Of a DNA stretch of 64,000 nucleotides, positions 49,921 through 59,634 are shown piece by piece. The notes beneath the pieces were generated by a model. That model did no database searches, was not told where the DNA came from, and saw only the letters and a list, made by a program, of their open reading frames with translations. The number at the start of each line of letters is the position of its first letter. Positions within the stretch are counted from its first letter, which is position 1. The stretch comes from B69-G16 sp964501905 (lineage in GTDB: Archaea; Thermoproteota; Thermoprotei; Thermofilales; B69-G16): positions 1 through 64,000 of the forward strand of contig CAZCTW010000005.1 in the NCBI GenBank assembly GCA_964501905.1, given 5' to 3'. A program made the position numbers and the translations under genes.

Positions 49921-50946
49921 CTAAGGTTTCTCATGTAGAAACCCAGCGTTCTTAAAAATTTTATAAACTAATAACGTAATCCAGGGAGAGGGCTTCCTAA
50001 CCCCAAAATCGAATCCTCGCCAGAAACGGTATATTGACTCAGGCCTATAGGTATAATCGTCTAATCTCTTAGACCATATAACGCCTAAAACCTCCCGAAA
50101 TTCTCTCCTCTCCCTAGCGTAGGGTATTCTCGATAAAACATAGGCATACTTGAGAATATCATACCATACGAAAGGATATTTTAGCTTCATAAACTTAGAT
50201 CCTATCCCAAAGCCGTAAGGCCTACTCCTAGTCCTCCAGTGCTCCAATAAGCCTTCAGCGGCTTCCACTACGCGTGGATGCTCGAGGAGCTCCGGATACT
50301 CGACCAGCACCCTTAGTACGTTCAGAGTAGCTAGGGGGCAGGTTAAGCCCCGCCTAGCTACGGATTTTAGAAAGGATTCCCTCTTCTTCAACTTAGGGTT
50401 TTTCCCGGTGACCTCTGGATCGAAAAGATATCCTTTAAAAGGCTCTAGTGTACACTTCCAACCTTTATCGAATAGCGTAGAGTGGAGGTACGAGTTTACA
50501 GCGTCTAAAACTCTCTCATCTCTCTTAAATCCCATTTTCACGACTGGATAAAGTATTGTTGAAGATAAGCAGGTTAATGGTTGAACGATATAGGGCTTAA
50601 ACTTTAACTCTCCACTCTCGCTCTTCTGCTCTAGAATTTTAAGGCAGGTTTTCCAAAGCCTACGATCTTCGTACGCTTTAAATCCGAAATCCGCCAATAC
50701 CCCTAGAACGTGGACGGGCATAGAAGCATCCCTTAAGTAGGTCCAGGGGGGATCGCTCCAGTCGATAGCCCCCACTAGGCGGAGTAGCGCCCTTATTCTA
50801 TAATCTTTAAACATAGCGTATTTCTCTTCTTCGACTTCGCGGGAGGATTCAGGAAGACCTAGAAAACATGTTAAAATATTATACCGAGCCCAAGGATCCC
50901 CTATTTCTAAAATCCAGTTAATCACGAACTTCGTATTTTCGCCCAT
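49921..50946 (-). CDS. Hypothetical alpha-alpha barrel-like protein
   Basis: The 341-aa product is soluble and helical, with repeated units (WARYNILTCFLGLPES, DRRLWKTCLKILEQKSESGE, TCPLATLNVLRVLVEYPELL, EHPRVVEAAEGLLEHWRTRS). The rhythm of CP-LAT-LNVLR-L and YGF-IGSKFMKLKYPFVWYD recalls prenyltransferase/squalene-cyclase-type alpha-alpha toroids; such domains occur in many archaeal proteins of unknown role. No catalytic motif can be confirmed. It is a single minus-strand gene. Confidence 0.65.
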   Translation of the reverse strand: MGENTKFVINWILEIGDPWARYNILTCFLGLPESSREVEEEKYAMFKDYRIRALLRLVGAIDWSDPPWTYLRDASMPVHVLGVLADFGFKAYEDRRLWKTCLKILEQKSESGELKFKPYIVQPLTCLSSTILYPVVKMGFKRDERVLDAVNSYLHSTLFDKGWKCTLEPFKGYLFDPEVTGKNPKLKKRESFLKSVARRGLTCPLATLNVLRVLVEYPELLEHPRVVEAAEGLLEHWRTRSRPYGFGIGSKFMKLKYPFVWYDILKYAYVLSRIPYARERREFREVLGVIWSKRLDDYTYRPESIYRFWRGFDFGVRKPSPWITLLVYKIFKNAGFLHEKP

Positions 50947-51101
50947 TCAATACCTCCCATTTAACAACAGTAATTCAATTTTAAAGTATAAGCCGTGACA
51001 AAGTAGTATTTAGGACATATGACATTTCTCTCAAATAAATGTAAAAATGTTATGTTGTTAAGATTTCTGATGGCGACTTCGGAACTTCTCGCCTATTTAA
51101 C

Positions 51102-52001
51102 CTATAACGCCTCGAAACGCCTCTGCTTTATTATTATCCTATGTATTATACGGGAATCAACAGTAGATTCTTCAGGCTTAGTATAGGCGATTACTTCCAC
51201 GTAGGGTTCGAGAGGGCTACCCGATATCTTCTTCGCTAAAGTTTCCTGTACCTGGAATACTCCAGCGCTATTATTCATTTCAATTAATATCCTTACTGGC
51301 TTCTCGGCTCCTTTTACTATTTTTACATTTTCTATAGATAAAGCTGAAACGGTGTGAATATTGACGTTTCCAGAGTCAAAAGCTAGCCTACCCCTACCCT
51401 TAGTCATATCGGTGCCGTCAGCTATACCGACCAGCGCGGCCTCTATGGTTAAATCCTTTACTTCGGCTTCGTGGGAGTATATTGTGTGGAGTATGTGTCC
51501 GCGTATTTCGTACATTTTCTCGGTATTTCCGTAGATTAGAGGTAGCAGTCTATTTAGCAGAGGAATTGCTAAGTATACTCCGTGAACATTATGATGTTCC
51601 CTATGTACTTGGTTCCCTATATCATGTAGCAGGGCGCCGGCAAGAACCACTAAAAAGGCATCGTCTTCATCTCCGGCTCTCTCCTTTATAATATCTGGCA
51701 GTATATTGTGTTCTAATAGGATTTTCAGCATTTTAAGAGCATTGGCGGCTACTATTTTAGCGTGGACTTCTCCATGATCATTATAGTTGAGCTTAGCAAC
51801 GGCCAAGTAGTTCGCCATATCCCAACAAGCATTAACCTCAGGATCATTTTTTAAAATATTCCACATTTTTAATGCTTTAGGGTAATCCTTTAGAATTTCC
51901 TCAATTTCGCTTTCTGCTTTCTTCCTCAAATCGTCGTATATTTTGGGAATTTCTATTTCGAAGTTTCTTCCTACTTTAATTTTTTCAGACAATGAAAACA
52001 C
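51102..52001 (-). CDS. HD-domain phosphohydrolase
   Basis: The 299-aa product has an HD-type metal site. The first His is probably in NDHGEVHAKIV; the central HD is in AGALLHDIGNQVHREHHNVH; a distal His is in HILHTIYSHE and the final Asp in ALVGIADGTDMTKGRGRLAF. The C-terminal 100 residues form a separate beta domain. HD enzymes hydrolyse phosphate bonds of nucleotides, and some act on cyclic nucleotides or dNTPs. The HHxVHG pattern is similar to archaeal HD proteins of unknown specificity. It is a single gene with no clear partner. Confidence 0.85.
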   Translation of the reverse strand: MFSLSEKIKVGRNFEIEIPKIYDDLRKKAESEIEEILKDYPKALKMWNILKNDPEVNACWDMANYLAVAKLNYNDHGEVHAKIVAANALKMLKILLEHNILPDIIKERAGDEDDAFLVVLAGALLHDIGNQVHREHHNVHGVYLAIPLLNRLLPLIYGNTEKMYEIRGHILHTIYSHEAEVKDLTIEAALVGIADGTDMTKGRGRLAFDSGNVNIHTVSALSIENVKIVKGAEKPVRILIEMNNSAGVFQVQETLAKKISGSPLEPYVEVIAYTKPEESTVDSRIIHRIIIKQRRFEAL

Positions 52002-52133
52002 CTCACAAAATTAAAACACGCTAGAGTATATTAACCTTATTTCTCTATAATTTAATGAAATAATAATAGTAAAGTAGATGAATTATACCGCTTAATTAGG
52101 CGTCATTTGATATAGAACGGTAAACTCTTAAAG

Positions 52134-53009
52134 ATGTTCCAAGTTAATATATCTATGATAAGCTTAATCCGTACCGCAATGAAAATTTGGAATATATGGC
52201 CTAAAGGTTTAACCGCCGTGCTCCTCCTCTCCGCCGCGCTCACGCTTGCCGGATTAGCTCTAGCCCACGTACACCCCATACTCCTCCCCCTGCTCAGCAC
52301 TATAGCAGTCTACCCCCAATACCTATTCTACATTACTACTAAACGCTTTAAAAAAGCCGTGACTCTAATCTTGGCCTGGGCTCTCCTCTTAACCTTCATA
52401 ATCATCCTGTTTAGCTTTTACATGCCCAAAACCGCTTCTAAGATCATACTGAACGGGGAAAACTACAAAAAAGAAATGTTCGAGTGGATAAAAACCGGGC
52501 AGGGACCCGAGGGAGACCCCAAGCTCTTCATAGCGCCTAAAATCAAAGAAATCGTACTCTTCTCCCTTCTAGCATTCATCACTGTAGGCTTCGCGGCGCT
52601 TCTCCTGGGAGCATACTTGTTAAACTACATGAACTACTACGTAGGCATTCTACTGCTCCACGCTAAGCCGGGAGTAGCTAGCTTCGCCACAGTCGCCATT
52701 TTCTCCTGGCCTATCTACGCTATAATCAGAGTAGTGGGCTACGTCTGTCTAGGAGTAGCTTTAACCTGGTTTTCCTATACATTTCTATCAGACACGCTCC
52801 TGAGGAAGTTTATGAAGGCTAAGCTAGGGCCACTCTACTCTATAACGGAGAAGTTTTTCAGGAGGAGAAGGAAGCTAATAAACGTAGCGAGCGTAAAAAA
52901 CATACTCTTAATAGCTGCTGTAGCTATAGCGCTGGATTTCTTACTGAAAGCTACAGTAGCCAATCTAGTCTACCAACCGATCCTCTACGCCAACACGGTG
53001 ATACCCTAG
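52134..53009 (+). CDS. Hypothetical polytopic membrane protein
   Basis: The 291-aa product has about six membrane helices: three in residues 20-105, two around 135-165 and 185-215, and a last near 258-282. A basic loop FFRRRRKLINV lies before the final helix. No family recognised. No Shine-Dalgarno precedes the ATG; in-frame ATGs at 52155 and 52179 are alternatives. Its end overlaps the convergent glycosyltransferase gene by 4 nt. Possible roles in transport or membrane assembly are unproven. Confidence 0.65.
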   Translation: MFQVNISMISLIRTAMKIWNIWPKGLTAVLLLSAALTLAGLALAHVHPILLPLLSTIAVYPQYLFYITTKRFKKAVTLILAWALLLTFIIILFSFYMPKTASKIILNGENYKKEMFEWIKTGQGPEGDPKLFIAPKIKEIVLFSLLAFITVGFAALLLGAYLLNYMNYYVGILLLHAKPGVASFATVAIFSWPIYAIIRVVGYVCLGVALTWFSYTFLSDTLLRKFMKAKLGPLYSITEKFFRRRRKLINVASVKNILLIAAVAIALDFLLKATVANLVYQPILYANTVIP

Positions 53010-54169
53010 CTAAGCACCTCCTCTAATAAACCTCTTTCCTCTTCAAAGGCCCGAGCATATTCCTCTACTCTCTCCTCCGCTTCTTTATCTCCAATGTCTA
53101 AAGTATCCAATATATGGGATGCCACCTTGCCTAGCCAGAGAGCATATAACCCATTCAGGACTTCGGGTCCTAAGTCTCTGTAAGCTGCTACGTGCAGGTA
53201 CACGGCCTGAGCCCATAGGTAATCCGGGAATGCTCTTTTCTCCCTATTTTCAAGTTTTCTCTTTACATCTTCCAATTTCTGGTACAAGTCTCCGAACACC
53301 TTCTCTAATATAACGGAGTTCTTCTCGAGTTCTGCGATGAATTTCTCGCGAGCCCTATCCGGATCGGCGGCTACGGGTTGGGGACATTTCCAAGAGTACT
53401 TCCAGCGCAAAAGATCGATTTTTCTCTTTTCGGTTCGCCTGAGCCAGAAATCTTTATAGTTTAGAGTTGTCTTAATCACGGTCTCGGCCACTTCTAGGAA
53501 CATGCGGTGAAGGTGAATCGACGGGTCTTTAGCCTTGTGGAGCTTAGTTCCCAGATCAGCTTTGGCAACTTTCATATTCTCGGCGAGAGCCGTACTCGTT
53601 ATGTAGAAGTCTATGCCGAAGCCGTGGACGCTAGGCTCGAAGTCCCCCCGCTTGTCTAAGAGCACCCGGGCAAGCCTCCCGCTAATTCCAAAATCTCCGC
53701 CTATCGGTTGCCTAACCTTAGCCTTGTAAACCGCCCTGACCATCGGGTACGCTAGGCAATTCGTTATAGTCCCGTCGTGCTTATGGCGGGCGTAGAGGGG
53801 AGTCACCAAGTCGTAGTCGAGCGCAGCCCGCCCCAGGAGGCTTACCCACCATGGCTCTACGCTCCTCAAATCGCTGTCTAACATGATTACGCCGTTAAAC
53901 CCCCGCTCGACGGCCGTCTCTAAGCCGTAGAAGATAGCGCTACCCTTACCTGAAGGACCTGGATAACGCTCAGCCCTCACCTCCACCCCGTCTATCTTAA
54001 GCGATTTAACAACTTCTAGCGTCCCATCAGTGCTACCGCCATCCGATACTAACACTAGGTGTTCGCCTTCAGGGAAGAAGGTTTTCAAACCTCGCGCGGC
54101 TGTAGACACAACGTAGGCTACTGTAGCCGCTGAATTGTAAGACGGTACTACGACCAGTAGATTCGCCAT
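53006..54169 (-). CDS. GT-A fold glycosyltransferase (GT2/GT81-like, glucosylglycerate-type?)
   Basis: The product (387 aa) has a GT-A nucleotide-sugar domain: VVVPSYNSAATVAYVVSTAA, LVSDGGSTDGTLEVVKSL, GKGSAIFYGLETAV, D-x-D in VIMLDSDLRSVEPWWVSLL, then VRQPIGGDFGISGRLARVLL and GIDFYITSTALAE. A helical C-terminus follows. The PIGGDFGIS and KLHKAKDPS stretches recall glucosyl-3-phosphoglycerate or glucosylglycerate/mannosylglycerate synthases, which make compatible solutes. I start at the ATG 54169, after GAGGTGA. It is third in the TrmB/GHL6 operon, so it may use the sugar that the operon handles. Confidence 0.78.
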   Translation of the reverse strand: MANLLVVVPSYNSAATVAYVVSTAARGLKTFFPEGEHLVLVSDGGSTDGTLEVVKSLKIDGVEVRAERYPGPSGKGSAIFYGLETAVERGFNGVIMLDSDLRSVEPWWVSLLGRAALDYDLVTPLYARHKHDGTITNCLAYPMVRAVYKAKVRQPIGGDFGISGRLARVLLDKRGDFEPSVHGFGIDFYITSTALAENMKVAKADLGTKLHKAKDPSIHLHRMFLEVAETVIKTTLNYKDFWLRRTEKRKIDLLRWKYSWKCPQPVAADPDRAREKFIAELEKNSVILEKVFGDLYQKLEDVKRKLENREKRAFPDYLWAQAVYLHVAAYRDLGPEVLNGLYALWLGKVASHILDTLDIGDKEAEERVEEYARAFEEERGLLEEVLS

Positions 54170-54174
54170 CACGG

Positions 54175-56328
54175 TCACCTCAAATCTATAACCAAGAAGG
54201 CGTACTCCTCAAGCTTGGGGAGTACAATCTCCGTAACTTCGCCTTTCCTCTCAAGAGGTATGCTTTTACCTTCAAGGGGGAGATGTGCCGCTGAGATCTC
54301 GTAGCCTCTCAAGAGTACCTTAACGTTCCTTAATGGCACTACCCTAGTCGGGGGATGCACACTTTCCGCCGTAGAGGCCCACGCGTCGTGGAGGGCAGTA
54401 TTCCCCCTGACAATAATCCTCCCGGCGTATGTGTGATTGATGAGGTGTACCAAAATCTGTCCATTGCGTAGGTATGCCTCTAGCTCGATAACTCCATCTG
54501 AAATAACTCTAACCGGTGGCGGGCCTGCCGCCCATTCGACAGCGTTCAACATTAGCTTCTTCACTAAGGGCATTCCGTTCCTCCAGTACAGCCGTCCGGG
54601 TTGTCCTGAGAAGTAAACCCATTTCTCTCCGGCTAGAATTCCCGGAGCTTTTGTCTCGAGAGCGGGCGGCGGCGGGCTTCTTCCATTCTCGTACTCGTTT
54701 CCAAAATCCTTAACCGGCGTGAGAATCGAAGCCAGACATGCGGCTTTGGATTCTGCTATTACGTGCCATCCGAGTTGAGGCGGGGTTCGTTTATTTATAA
54801 ATTCTCTATCGAAATCCCCCCACAGGATGAGCCTGTCCTCCACCCCTTTCAAAACGGGGTGTCCGGAGCCGAGCTTTAGATAGCTCCACTCGCTCTTCAG
54901 CAGCCCCTTAAAGCTTACGCCTAATACATCCTTTAACAAAGTATCTTCTAACCTCTCCCCCCATTCATCCATAATGCCGGAAGCATAAGTCGCCACTACG
55001 CCCCCTCCTTTCCCAACGTACTTTTTCAATCTACCAGCGGCTTTCCTCGAGATTGACTGAGTATTGGCCAGCACTACTGCTTTATAATCTTCAAAGCCGC
55101 CCTGGTCCAGGCTGGAGTCGGAGACATAGTTCACCGGATACCCCTCCTCCATTAAGGCGTAGTAGAAGCCCCTATAGGAGTCGGTTACGTGGTGGCTGAG
55201 GGGGCCTGCCCAGTCTCTGCTCCTGTTAGAGAACGCCACGGCCACGTAAGGGAGCGGGCGGGCGTCCTGCATATACTCCTCCAGCGCCTCAACCTCTTTA
55301 AACACTTGTTTTACGGGTTCTAGCTTTAAGCCGGATAGGAAGGTGCTGGCGAAGACTAAGTATAGAGGCCATCCTCCTCCAGCGAAAGCTTCCCTCAACC
55401 CCTGTCTAATCGCGACGTCCGTCGTCTGGGTTGAAGTTAAAGCCATGTGGAAGCTATTCCTGCTAGCCCAGACCGGCTTACCAGTTAAAGCTCTAGTCAG
55501 CTTAACCATCTCCGCTATAAAGCCGGGCGGTTGGTAGTCTGCTTCGCTGCACTCGGCGAAGAATACGTCTACGTAGTCTCTAGCCATCTCGGCTACGCTG
55601 TTAGCTCTACCTCTCCACCCTAACGGGTGATTGTTATAGACGAGTACTTTCCCCCTCCCCCTAACACGCTTTGAGACTCTAGCTATAGCCCTAACGTTGA
55701 CCTTAAGTCTCCACCTAAAACTCTCTCTATACCTCCTACTGTTCCAATTCACGTTCTCCGGCAACTCATACCCCTTCTCCTTAGAGAAAGCCTCTCTACA
55801 ATAGGGGCAGAAACACGCCCTGTCGCCATCCGGCATATACCTGAAGCTATCGAGGAAAACTCCATGGACGCCGTAGTTCAAAACTTCTTCAACCTCGTTC
55901 TCTACGAAATCTAGGAATGGAGTATTTAGGCAGAGCAGAGGCCACGTAGGCTTGTTTCTAGGAGCCTTCGCGGGATCCGTATCCATAGTTATCAAACTGC
56001 CGTCCAACTTCCTTTGACTCCACTCAGGGTGTTTAGAGAAGAGCTCGGGATTCGTAGTGTGCCCTATCATGGGTATAACAGCTATACCCTTCCGAGCTGC
56101 CTCCTCGACTAGCTCTTTGAGGAAATCCCTCTGTCCAAGCTTCTCTATTTTCCTCATCTTGCGACTATTGTAGAAAGCTCTACCCCAAGCATCTCTAGCG
56201 AATACCGAAATCGTATTAGCTCCTATAGCCACCGCCAGCTCGACGACGTCTTTCCCGGTAATTTTATCTACGCCGAATCCGCCTTCATCCTCGAAGTTGA
56301 ATTGGAGTACTCTAGTGTACTTGAACAT
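54175..56328 (-). CDS. GHL6-type glycoside hydrolase with beta-galactosidase trimerisation-like domain
   Basis: The 717-aa product, taken from the ATG at 56328 after AGGTGG (the frame extends to 56358), has three parts. A (beta/alpha)8 domain (about 1-345) fits hypothetical glycosyl hydrolase 6: GVFLDSFRYMPDGDRACFCP with CPYC, LVYNNHPLGWRGRAN, DVFFAECSEADYQPPGFIAE and WASRNSFHMAL. A flavodoxin-like domain (about 355-610) resembles the GH42 trimerisation domain: PYVAVAFSNRSRDWAGPLSH and GFYYALMEEGYPVNYVSD. A C-terminal beta domain follows. No signal peptide, so it is cytoplasmic. It likely cleaves oligosaccharides imported by the divergent ABC transporter; acid residues are uncertain. Confidence 0.82.
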   Translation of the reverse strand: MFKYTRVLQFNFEDEGGFGVDKITGKDVVELAVAIGANTISVFARDAWGRAFYNSRKMRKIEKLGQRDFLKELVEEAARKGIAVIPMIGHTTNPELFSKHPEWSQRKLDGSLITMDTDPAKAPRNKPTWPLLCLNTPFLDFVENEVEEVLNYGVHGVFLDSFRYMPDGDRACFCPYCREAFSKEKGYELPENVNWNSRRYRESFRWRLKVNVRAIARVSKRVRGRGKVLVYNNHPLGWRGRANSVAEMARDYVDVFFAECSEADYQPPGFIAEMVKLTRALTGKPVWASRNSFHMALTSTQTTDVAIRQGLREAFAGGGWPLYLVFASTFLSGLKLEPVKQVFKEVEALEEYMQDARPLPYVAVAFSNRSRDWAGPLSHHVTDSYRGFYYALMEEGYPVNYVSDSSLDQGGFEDYKAVVLANTQSISRKAAGRLKKYVGKGGGVVATYASGIMDEWGERLEDTLLKDVLGVSFKGLLKSEWSYLKLGSGHPVLKGVEDRLILWGDFDREFINKRTPPQLGWHVIAESKAACLASILTPVKDFGNEYENGRSPPPPALETKAPGILAGEKWVYFSGQPGRLYWRNGMPLVKKLMLNAVEWAAGPPPVRVISDGVIELEAYLRNGQILVHLINHTYAGRIIVRGNTALHDAWASTAESVHPPTRVVPLRNVKVLLRGYEISAAHLPLEGKSIPLERKGEVTEIVLPKLEEYAFLVIDLR

Positions 56329-56329
56329 T

Positions 56330-57355
56330 TCATCCACCTTTAAGCAATATCTCTTCAACTCCGTAGTCCTCGACTATAGCGTCGGGACCACCCATAGTCA
56401 CTACTTTTCCATTCGCATTTACTACAAAACGGGCAACGCCAGTCTCAGGATCCGAGAAAGCCTTCACTATTTCTCCCTCTATAACTGCTCTTTTACCGTT
56501 TACTTCTCTACCGACAAAAACTCCTTTAAGCTTAACCCCCGAGTCAATTAATCTCTTAGCCTCGACGAGAGCTAAGCGGAAAATCGTAAAGCGAGCCGGT
56601 AGCTTGGGGGGTTCGTCGGCTATAGTCTTGCTGCGGAGCCACCTATTATAGTAGTCGTGTAGTAGGTAGTCGATTAGAACGGGCTCTTCCACTACGAGCC
56701 CATATTTAGGCAAGGCCTTCGCTCCAGTTCTTCTCTGAGCTAGCACAGCAATCTTTGAATCAGCTACTACCATAAGGTCTCCCGAGATAGCTCTCTTAAC
56801 CTTTCGGAATCCCTTTACCTCTTCTTCGTTAAAGCTGATACCTGGAACCTCGTAGACTATAACGTACACAATTACTCCCCTCTCTTGAGCTTTCAACAAC
56901 ATATCCTTAAGCTTAGAGATAAAATTGGCGTCGCCGCAGACAGCTAAGTCTACCTCAGCGTTTTCAACAGCCCACTTAAACCTCTCCATAAGTCCTTTAC
57001 TACTCTTAAAAAACCATACTCCATGTCTAGTTGGTTGAGCGCGGACTTTAAGAGTTTTAAAATATTTTTCTACAGATTTGCTGATAGCATCCATTTCTTT
57101 CCTAAATATGGATAGTAGAATATCGGGGGGTACTGCCCTGTAGAGACTCGGCTTGCCATGGCTAGCTTCGACAAGTCCCTTAGCTAATAGCCTACGGAGA
57201 GTAGCGTGTACTTGGGGCCTATGAGTTTCCAATTTTTCAGCTAGCTGGGTGGGGGAGAGGGGGCCGTAAGCTAGCAGAGTCGCGTAAACCTTGGCGTCGA
57301 AACCCGTAAGGTCTAAAGCTCTAAACAATCTATGCAATGACTCCAAAAGAGCCAC
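56330..57355 (-). CDS. TrmB-family sugar-responsive transcriptional regulator
   Basis: The 341-aa product has the TrmB plan. An N-terminal winged helix (DLTGFDAKVYATLLAYGPLS, PTQLAEKLETHRPQVHATLR, RLLAKGLVEASHGKPSLY) is followed by a middle region (about 110-240) and a C-terminal effector-binding domain with VDLAVCGDANFISKLKDMLL and VLIDYLLHDYYNRWLRSK. TrmB proteins sense sugars and repress or activate sugar uptake genes. It is divergent from a complete sugar ABC transporter and leads an operon with the hydrolase and glycosyltransferase, so it is the likely local regulator. Its stop and the hydrolase start are 1 nt apart. Confidence 0.9.
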   Translation of the reverse strand: MALLESLHRLFRALDLTGFDAKVYATLLAYGPLSPTQLAEKLETHRPQVHATLRRLLAKGLVEASHGKPSLYRAVPPDILLSIFRKEMDAISKSVEKYFKTLKVRAQPTRHGVWFFKSSKGLMERFKWAVENAEVDLAVCGDANFISKLKDMLLKAQERGVIVYVIVYEVPGISFNEEEVKGFRKVKRAISGDLMVVADSKIAVLAQRRTGAKALPKYGLVVEEPVLIDYLLHDYYNRWLRSKTIADEPPKLPARFTIFRLALVEAKRLIDSGVKLKGVFVGREVNGKRAVIEGEIVKAFSDPETGVARFVVNANGKVVTMGGPDAIVEDYGVEEILLKGG

Positions 57356-57380
57356 CTCTGTTATCTATTTAAAATATCGT

Positions 57381-57399
57381 AGTAATATTTATTAATACT
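57381..57399. promoter_or_regulatory. Imperfect palindrome in the divergent TrmB/ABC promoter
   Basis: AGTA...TACT arms flank an A/T core (57381-57399) in the 73-bp gap between TrmB and the binding-protein gene. The core could serve as TATA for either side, and the arms resemble TACT/AGTA elements reported for TrmB sites. This is a weak candidate operator. Confidence 0.35.
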
Positions 57400-57428
57400 T
57401 TTTTCAGAGTATATAACGGTGTATACCC

Positions 57429-58742
57429 ATGAATCTACGGGGAATTTCTAAAATAATCTTCATAGTAGCCGCGATAGTAATCCTCGTTGTAGCAGTAGCC
57501 GCCTACTTCTTCCTGCTCAAGCCCCCCGCCCCCAAAGAAGTCATATGGGTCTCAACTCAGCTAAACCCAAGCGCCGAAAGAGCATTCGTCGAGGGTACTC
57601 TACTCCCCGACTTCGCCAGCGAGAAAGGAATAAAAGTTCAGTTCGTACCCATCAGCTACGCTGACCTAGCTTCTAGATTAGAAGCCGAAATGACGGCCGG
57701 AAAAGTTACCATCGGCCTAATAGGAGAACTACACGGCGGACTAGACATGTTCGCCAGCAAAGGATGGCTAGAAGACCTAGATAAGTTCGGCGCGCTACCC
57801 GGCAGAACCTTCCCGCCAGTACTAGAGAAGTATAGTAGAATGCATGGAATCAAAGCCTACATACCTTGGATGACCGCTACCTACGTGTTCGTAGTAAACA
57901 AGAAAGCATTTGACTACCTGCCCCCTGGCTTGACTGAGGAGGACGTAAAGACCGGCAGCAGTAAGTGGACCTACGATGCTCTGCTAGCCTGGGCCAAGAA
58001 TATAGCCGAGAAAACCGGCGAGAAAAAGCTCGGCTTCCCAGTAGGACCTAAAGGGCTCTGGCACAGGTTCCTACACGGGTACCTCTACCCGAGCTTTACC
58101 GGAGCCCAGGTTAAGAACTTCAATAGTCCCGATGCGGTGAAGATGTGGGAGTACCTGAGAGAACTATGGCAGTACGTGAATCCAGCTAGCACTACTTGGG
58201 ACGCTATGGCCGAGCCCCTGCTAAAAGAAGAAGTCTGGCTTGCCTGGGATCACACCGCTAGAATTAAAGACGCAATAGTTCAGAAGCCTGAAGACTTCGT
58301 AGTAGTGCCTGTGCCAGCAGGACCTAAGGGCAGAGGATTCATCCTGGTAGTCGCTGGCTTAGCTATACCGAAGAATTCGCCCGCCTCTCAGGAAGCCTGG
58401 GCGCTTATAGAATACTTAACTAGGCCGGAGGTACAAGTTAAGGTATTGGAGAACGTAGGCTTCTTCCCAAGCGTTAACGAGGCTGTAGGCAAAATACCCA
58501 GCGGCCCCCTGAAGGTTATGGCTCAGGGAGTTAACGCCCAGGTAAGCGCTGACGACGCTCTATTGGCTATGATACCGAGCCTAGGTCCTAAGGGCGGAGA
58601 ATTCACCGGAACCTACAGGAAGGCCTTTGAGAGGATAGTGCTCCAGGGCGAGGATATAGAAACTGTAATTAACGAGCTAGGGCCTCAGCTACTGAAGTTG
58701 TTTGAGGAAGTTGGAGCTCCACTACCTCCGCCAGACGCCTAA
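57429..58742 (+). CDS. Carbohydrate ABC transporter substrate-binding protein, family 1
   Basis: The 437-aa product is anchored by an N-terminal membrane helix (about 7-29) rather than a lipobox, as is common in Thermoproteota. The mature part is a two-lobe binding fold: EVIWVSTQLNPSAERAFVEG, GKVTIGLIGELHGGLDMFAS, WTYDALLAWAKNIAEKTGEK, AWDHTARIKDAIVQKPEDFV, VPAGPKGRGFILVVAGLAIP. This pattern is typical of CUT1-family binding proteins for oligosaccharides. A Pro/Ala C-terminus ends it. It is the first gene of the transporter operon and starts at a leaderless-type ATG. The sugar cannot be predicted. Confidence 0.92.
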   Translation: MNLRGISKIIFIVAAIVILVVAVAAYFFLLKPPAPKEVIWVSTQLNPSAERAFVEGTLLPDFASEKGIKVQFVPISYADLASRLEAEMTAGKVTIGLIGELHGGLDMFASKGWLEDLDKFGALPGRTFPPVLEKYSRMHGIKAYIPWMTATYVFVVNKKAFDYLPPGLTEEDVKTGSSKWTYDALLAWAKNIAEKTGEKKLGFPVGPKGLWHRFLHGYLYPSFTGAQVKNFNSPDAVKMWEYLRELWQYVNPASTTWDAMAEPLLKEEVWLAWDHTARIKDAIVQKPEDFVVVPVPAGPKGRGFILVVAGLAIPKNSPASQEAWALIEYLTRPEVQVKVLENVGFFPSVNEAVGKIPSGPLKVMAQGVNAQVSADDALLAMIPSLGPKGGEFTGTYRKAFERIVLQGEDIETVINELGPQLLKLFEEVGAPLPPPDA

Positions 58743-58758
58743 GCCCCGGTGTCGAGCC

Positions 58759-59631
58759 TTGGGGGAAGGAAAAACCCCATTTTTTAATTCTTCTTTAACT
58801 CCTTATCTCTTGCTATTGCCCTCCGCCGTTTTCATGCTTATCTTCATTGGGTATCCTATACTCGAGACTTTTAGACTAGCTTTTACCAATCCTGAGACCG
58901 GAGCCTTAGGCTTATACAACTTCTTAACATTAGCGAAAGAAGCCTACTTCTGGGACGCGTTAAGGTATACTTTCCTCCTAGCCGGGATAATAATACCCAT
59001 ACAAGTAACCTTCGCCCTGATTGTAAGCCTGCTTCTAATGTCTAGGTTTAAAGGCAGTGGAGCGGTGCTTTACATATTCTTGATACCCCTCACTATCAGC
59101 GACGTAGCTGCCGCTCTCATCTGGTATAACATGCTCACGGGGAGCGGCTACTTAAACAGGGTACTGCTAAGCTTAGGGCTAATACAGAAACCGCTACATT
59201 TCTTCGGATATCAATACAGGAACATGGAACTCCTAGCAATAGTAGCGACGGAAGTTTGGAGAGCCACTGCCATAGTCTTCGTAATAATATTCGCTGGATT
59301 GCAGATAATAGGGAGAGACTACCTAGAGGCGGCAGAGGTCTTCGGAGCCGGAACTTGGGAAAAACTCAGATACATAATCATACCGATGTTAAAGCCCAGC
59401 ATTCAGACCGCGCTGATAATCAGGACTTTATTTGCTATGCAGGTATTCGCCGTAGTGTGGATCTTGGCGGGTAGGGATATACCGGTTTTAGCGGGGGAAG
59501 CGTATTACTGGCAGGTAGAGCTTAAAAACCCGAACGTAGCGGCGGCTTACTCGCTTATAATAGCGTTCGTATCCCTACTCTTGGGAGCTGTTTACCTAAA
59601 ACTCTTCAAGCCTAAATACCTGGAGGGTTAA
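58759..59631 (+). CDS. Sugar ABC transporter permease (MalF/UgpA-like)
   Basis: The product (about 290 aa) has six membrane helices. It shows the LTPYLLLLPSAVFMLIFIGY start of MalF/UgpA-type permeases and the EAA loop EAAEVFGAGTWEKLRYIIIP. I prefer the TTG at 58759, which has GGTGTC just upstream, over a TTG at 58702 that lies inside the binding-protein gene. It partners with the next permease in a CUT1 transporter. It is translated closely after the binding protein. Confidence 0.9.
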   Translation: MGEGKTPFFNSSLTPYLLLLPSAVFMLIFIGYPILETFRLAFTNPETGALGLYNFLTLAKEAYFWDALRYTFLLAGIIIPIQVTFALIVSLLLMSRFKGSGAVLYIFLIPLTISDVAAALIWYNMLTGSGYLNRVLLSLGLIQKPLHFFGYQYRNMELLAIVATEVWRATAIVFVIIFAGLQIIGRDYLEAAEVFGAGTWEKLRYIIIPMLKPSIQTALIIRTLFAMQVFAVVWILAGRDIPVLAGEAYYWQVELKNPNVAAAYSLIIAFVSLLLGAVYLKLFKPKYLEG

Positions 59632-59634
59632 GCT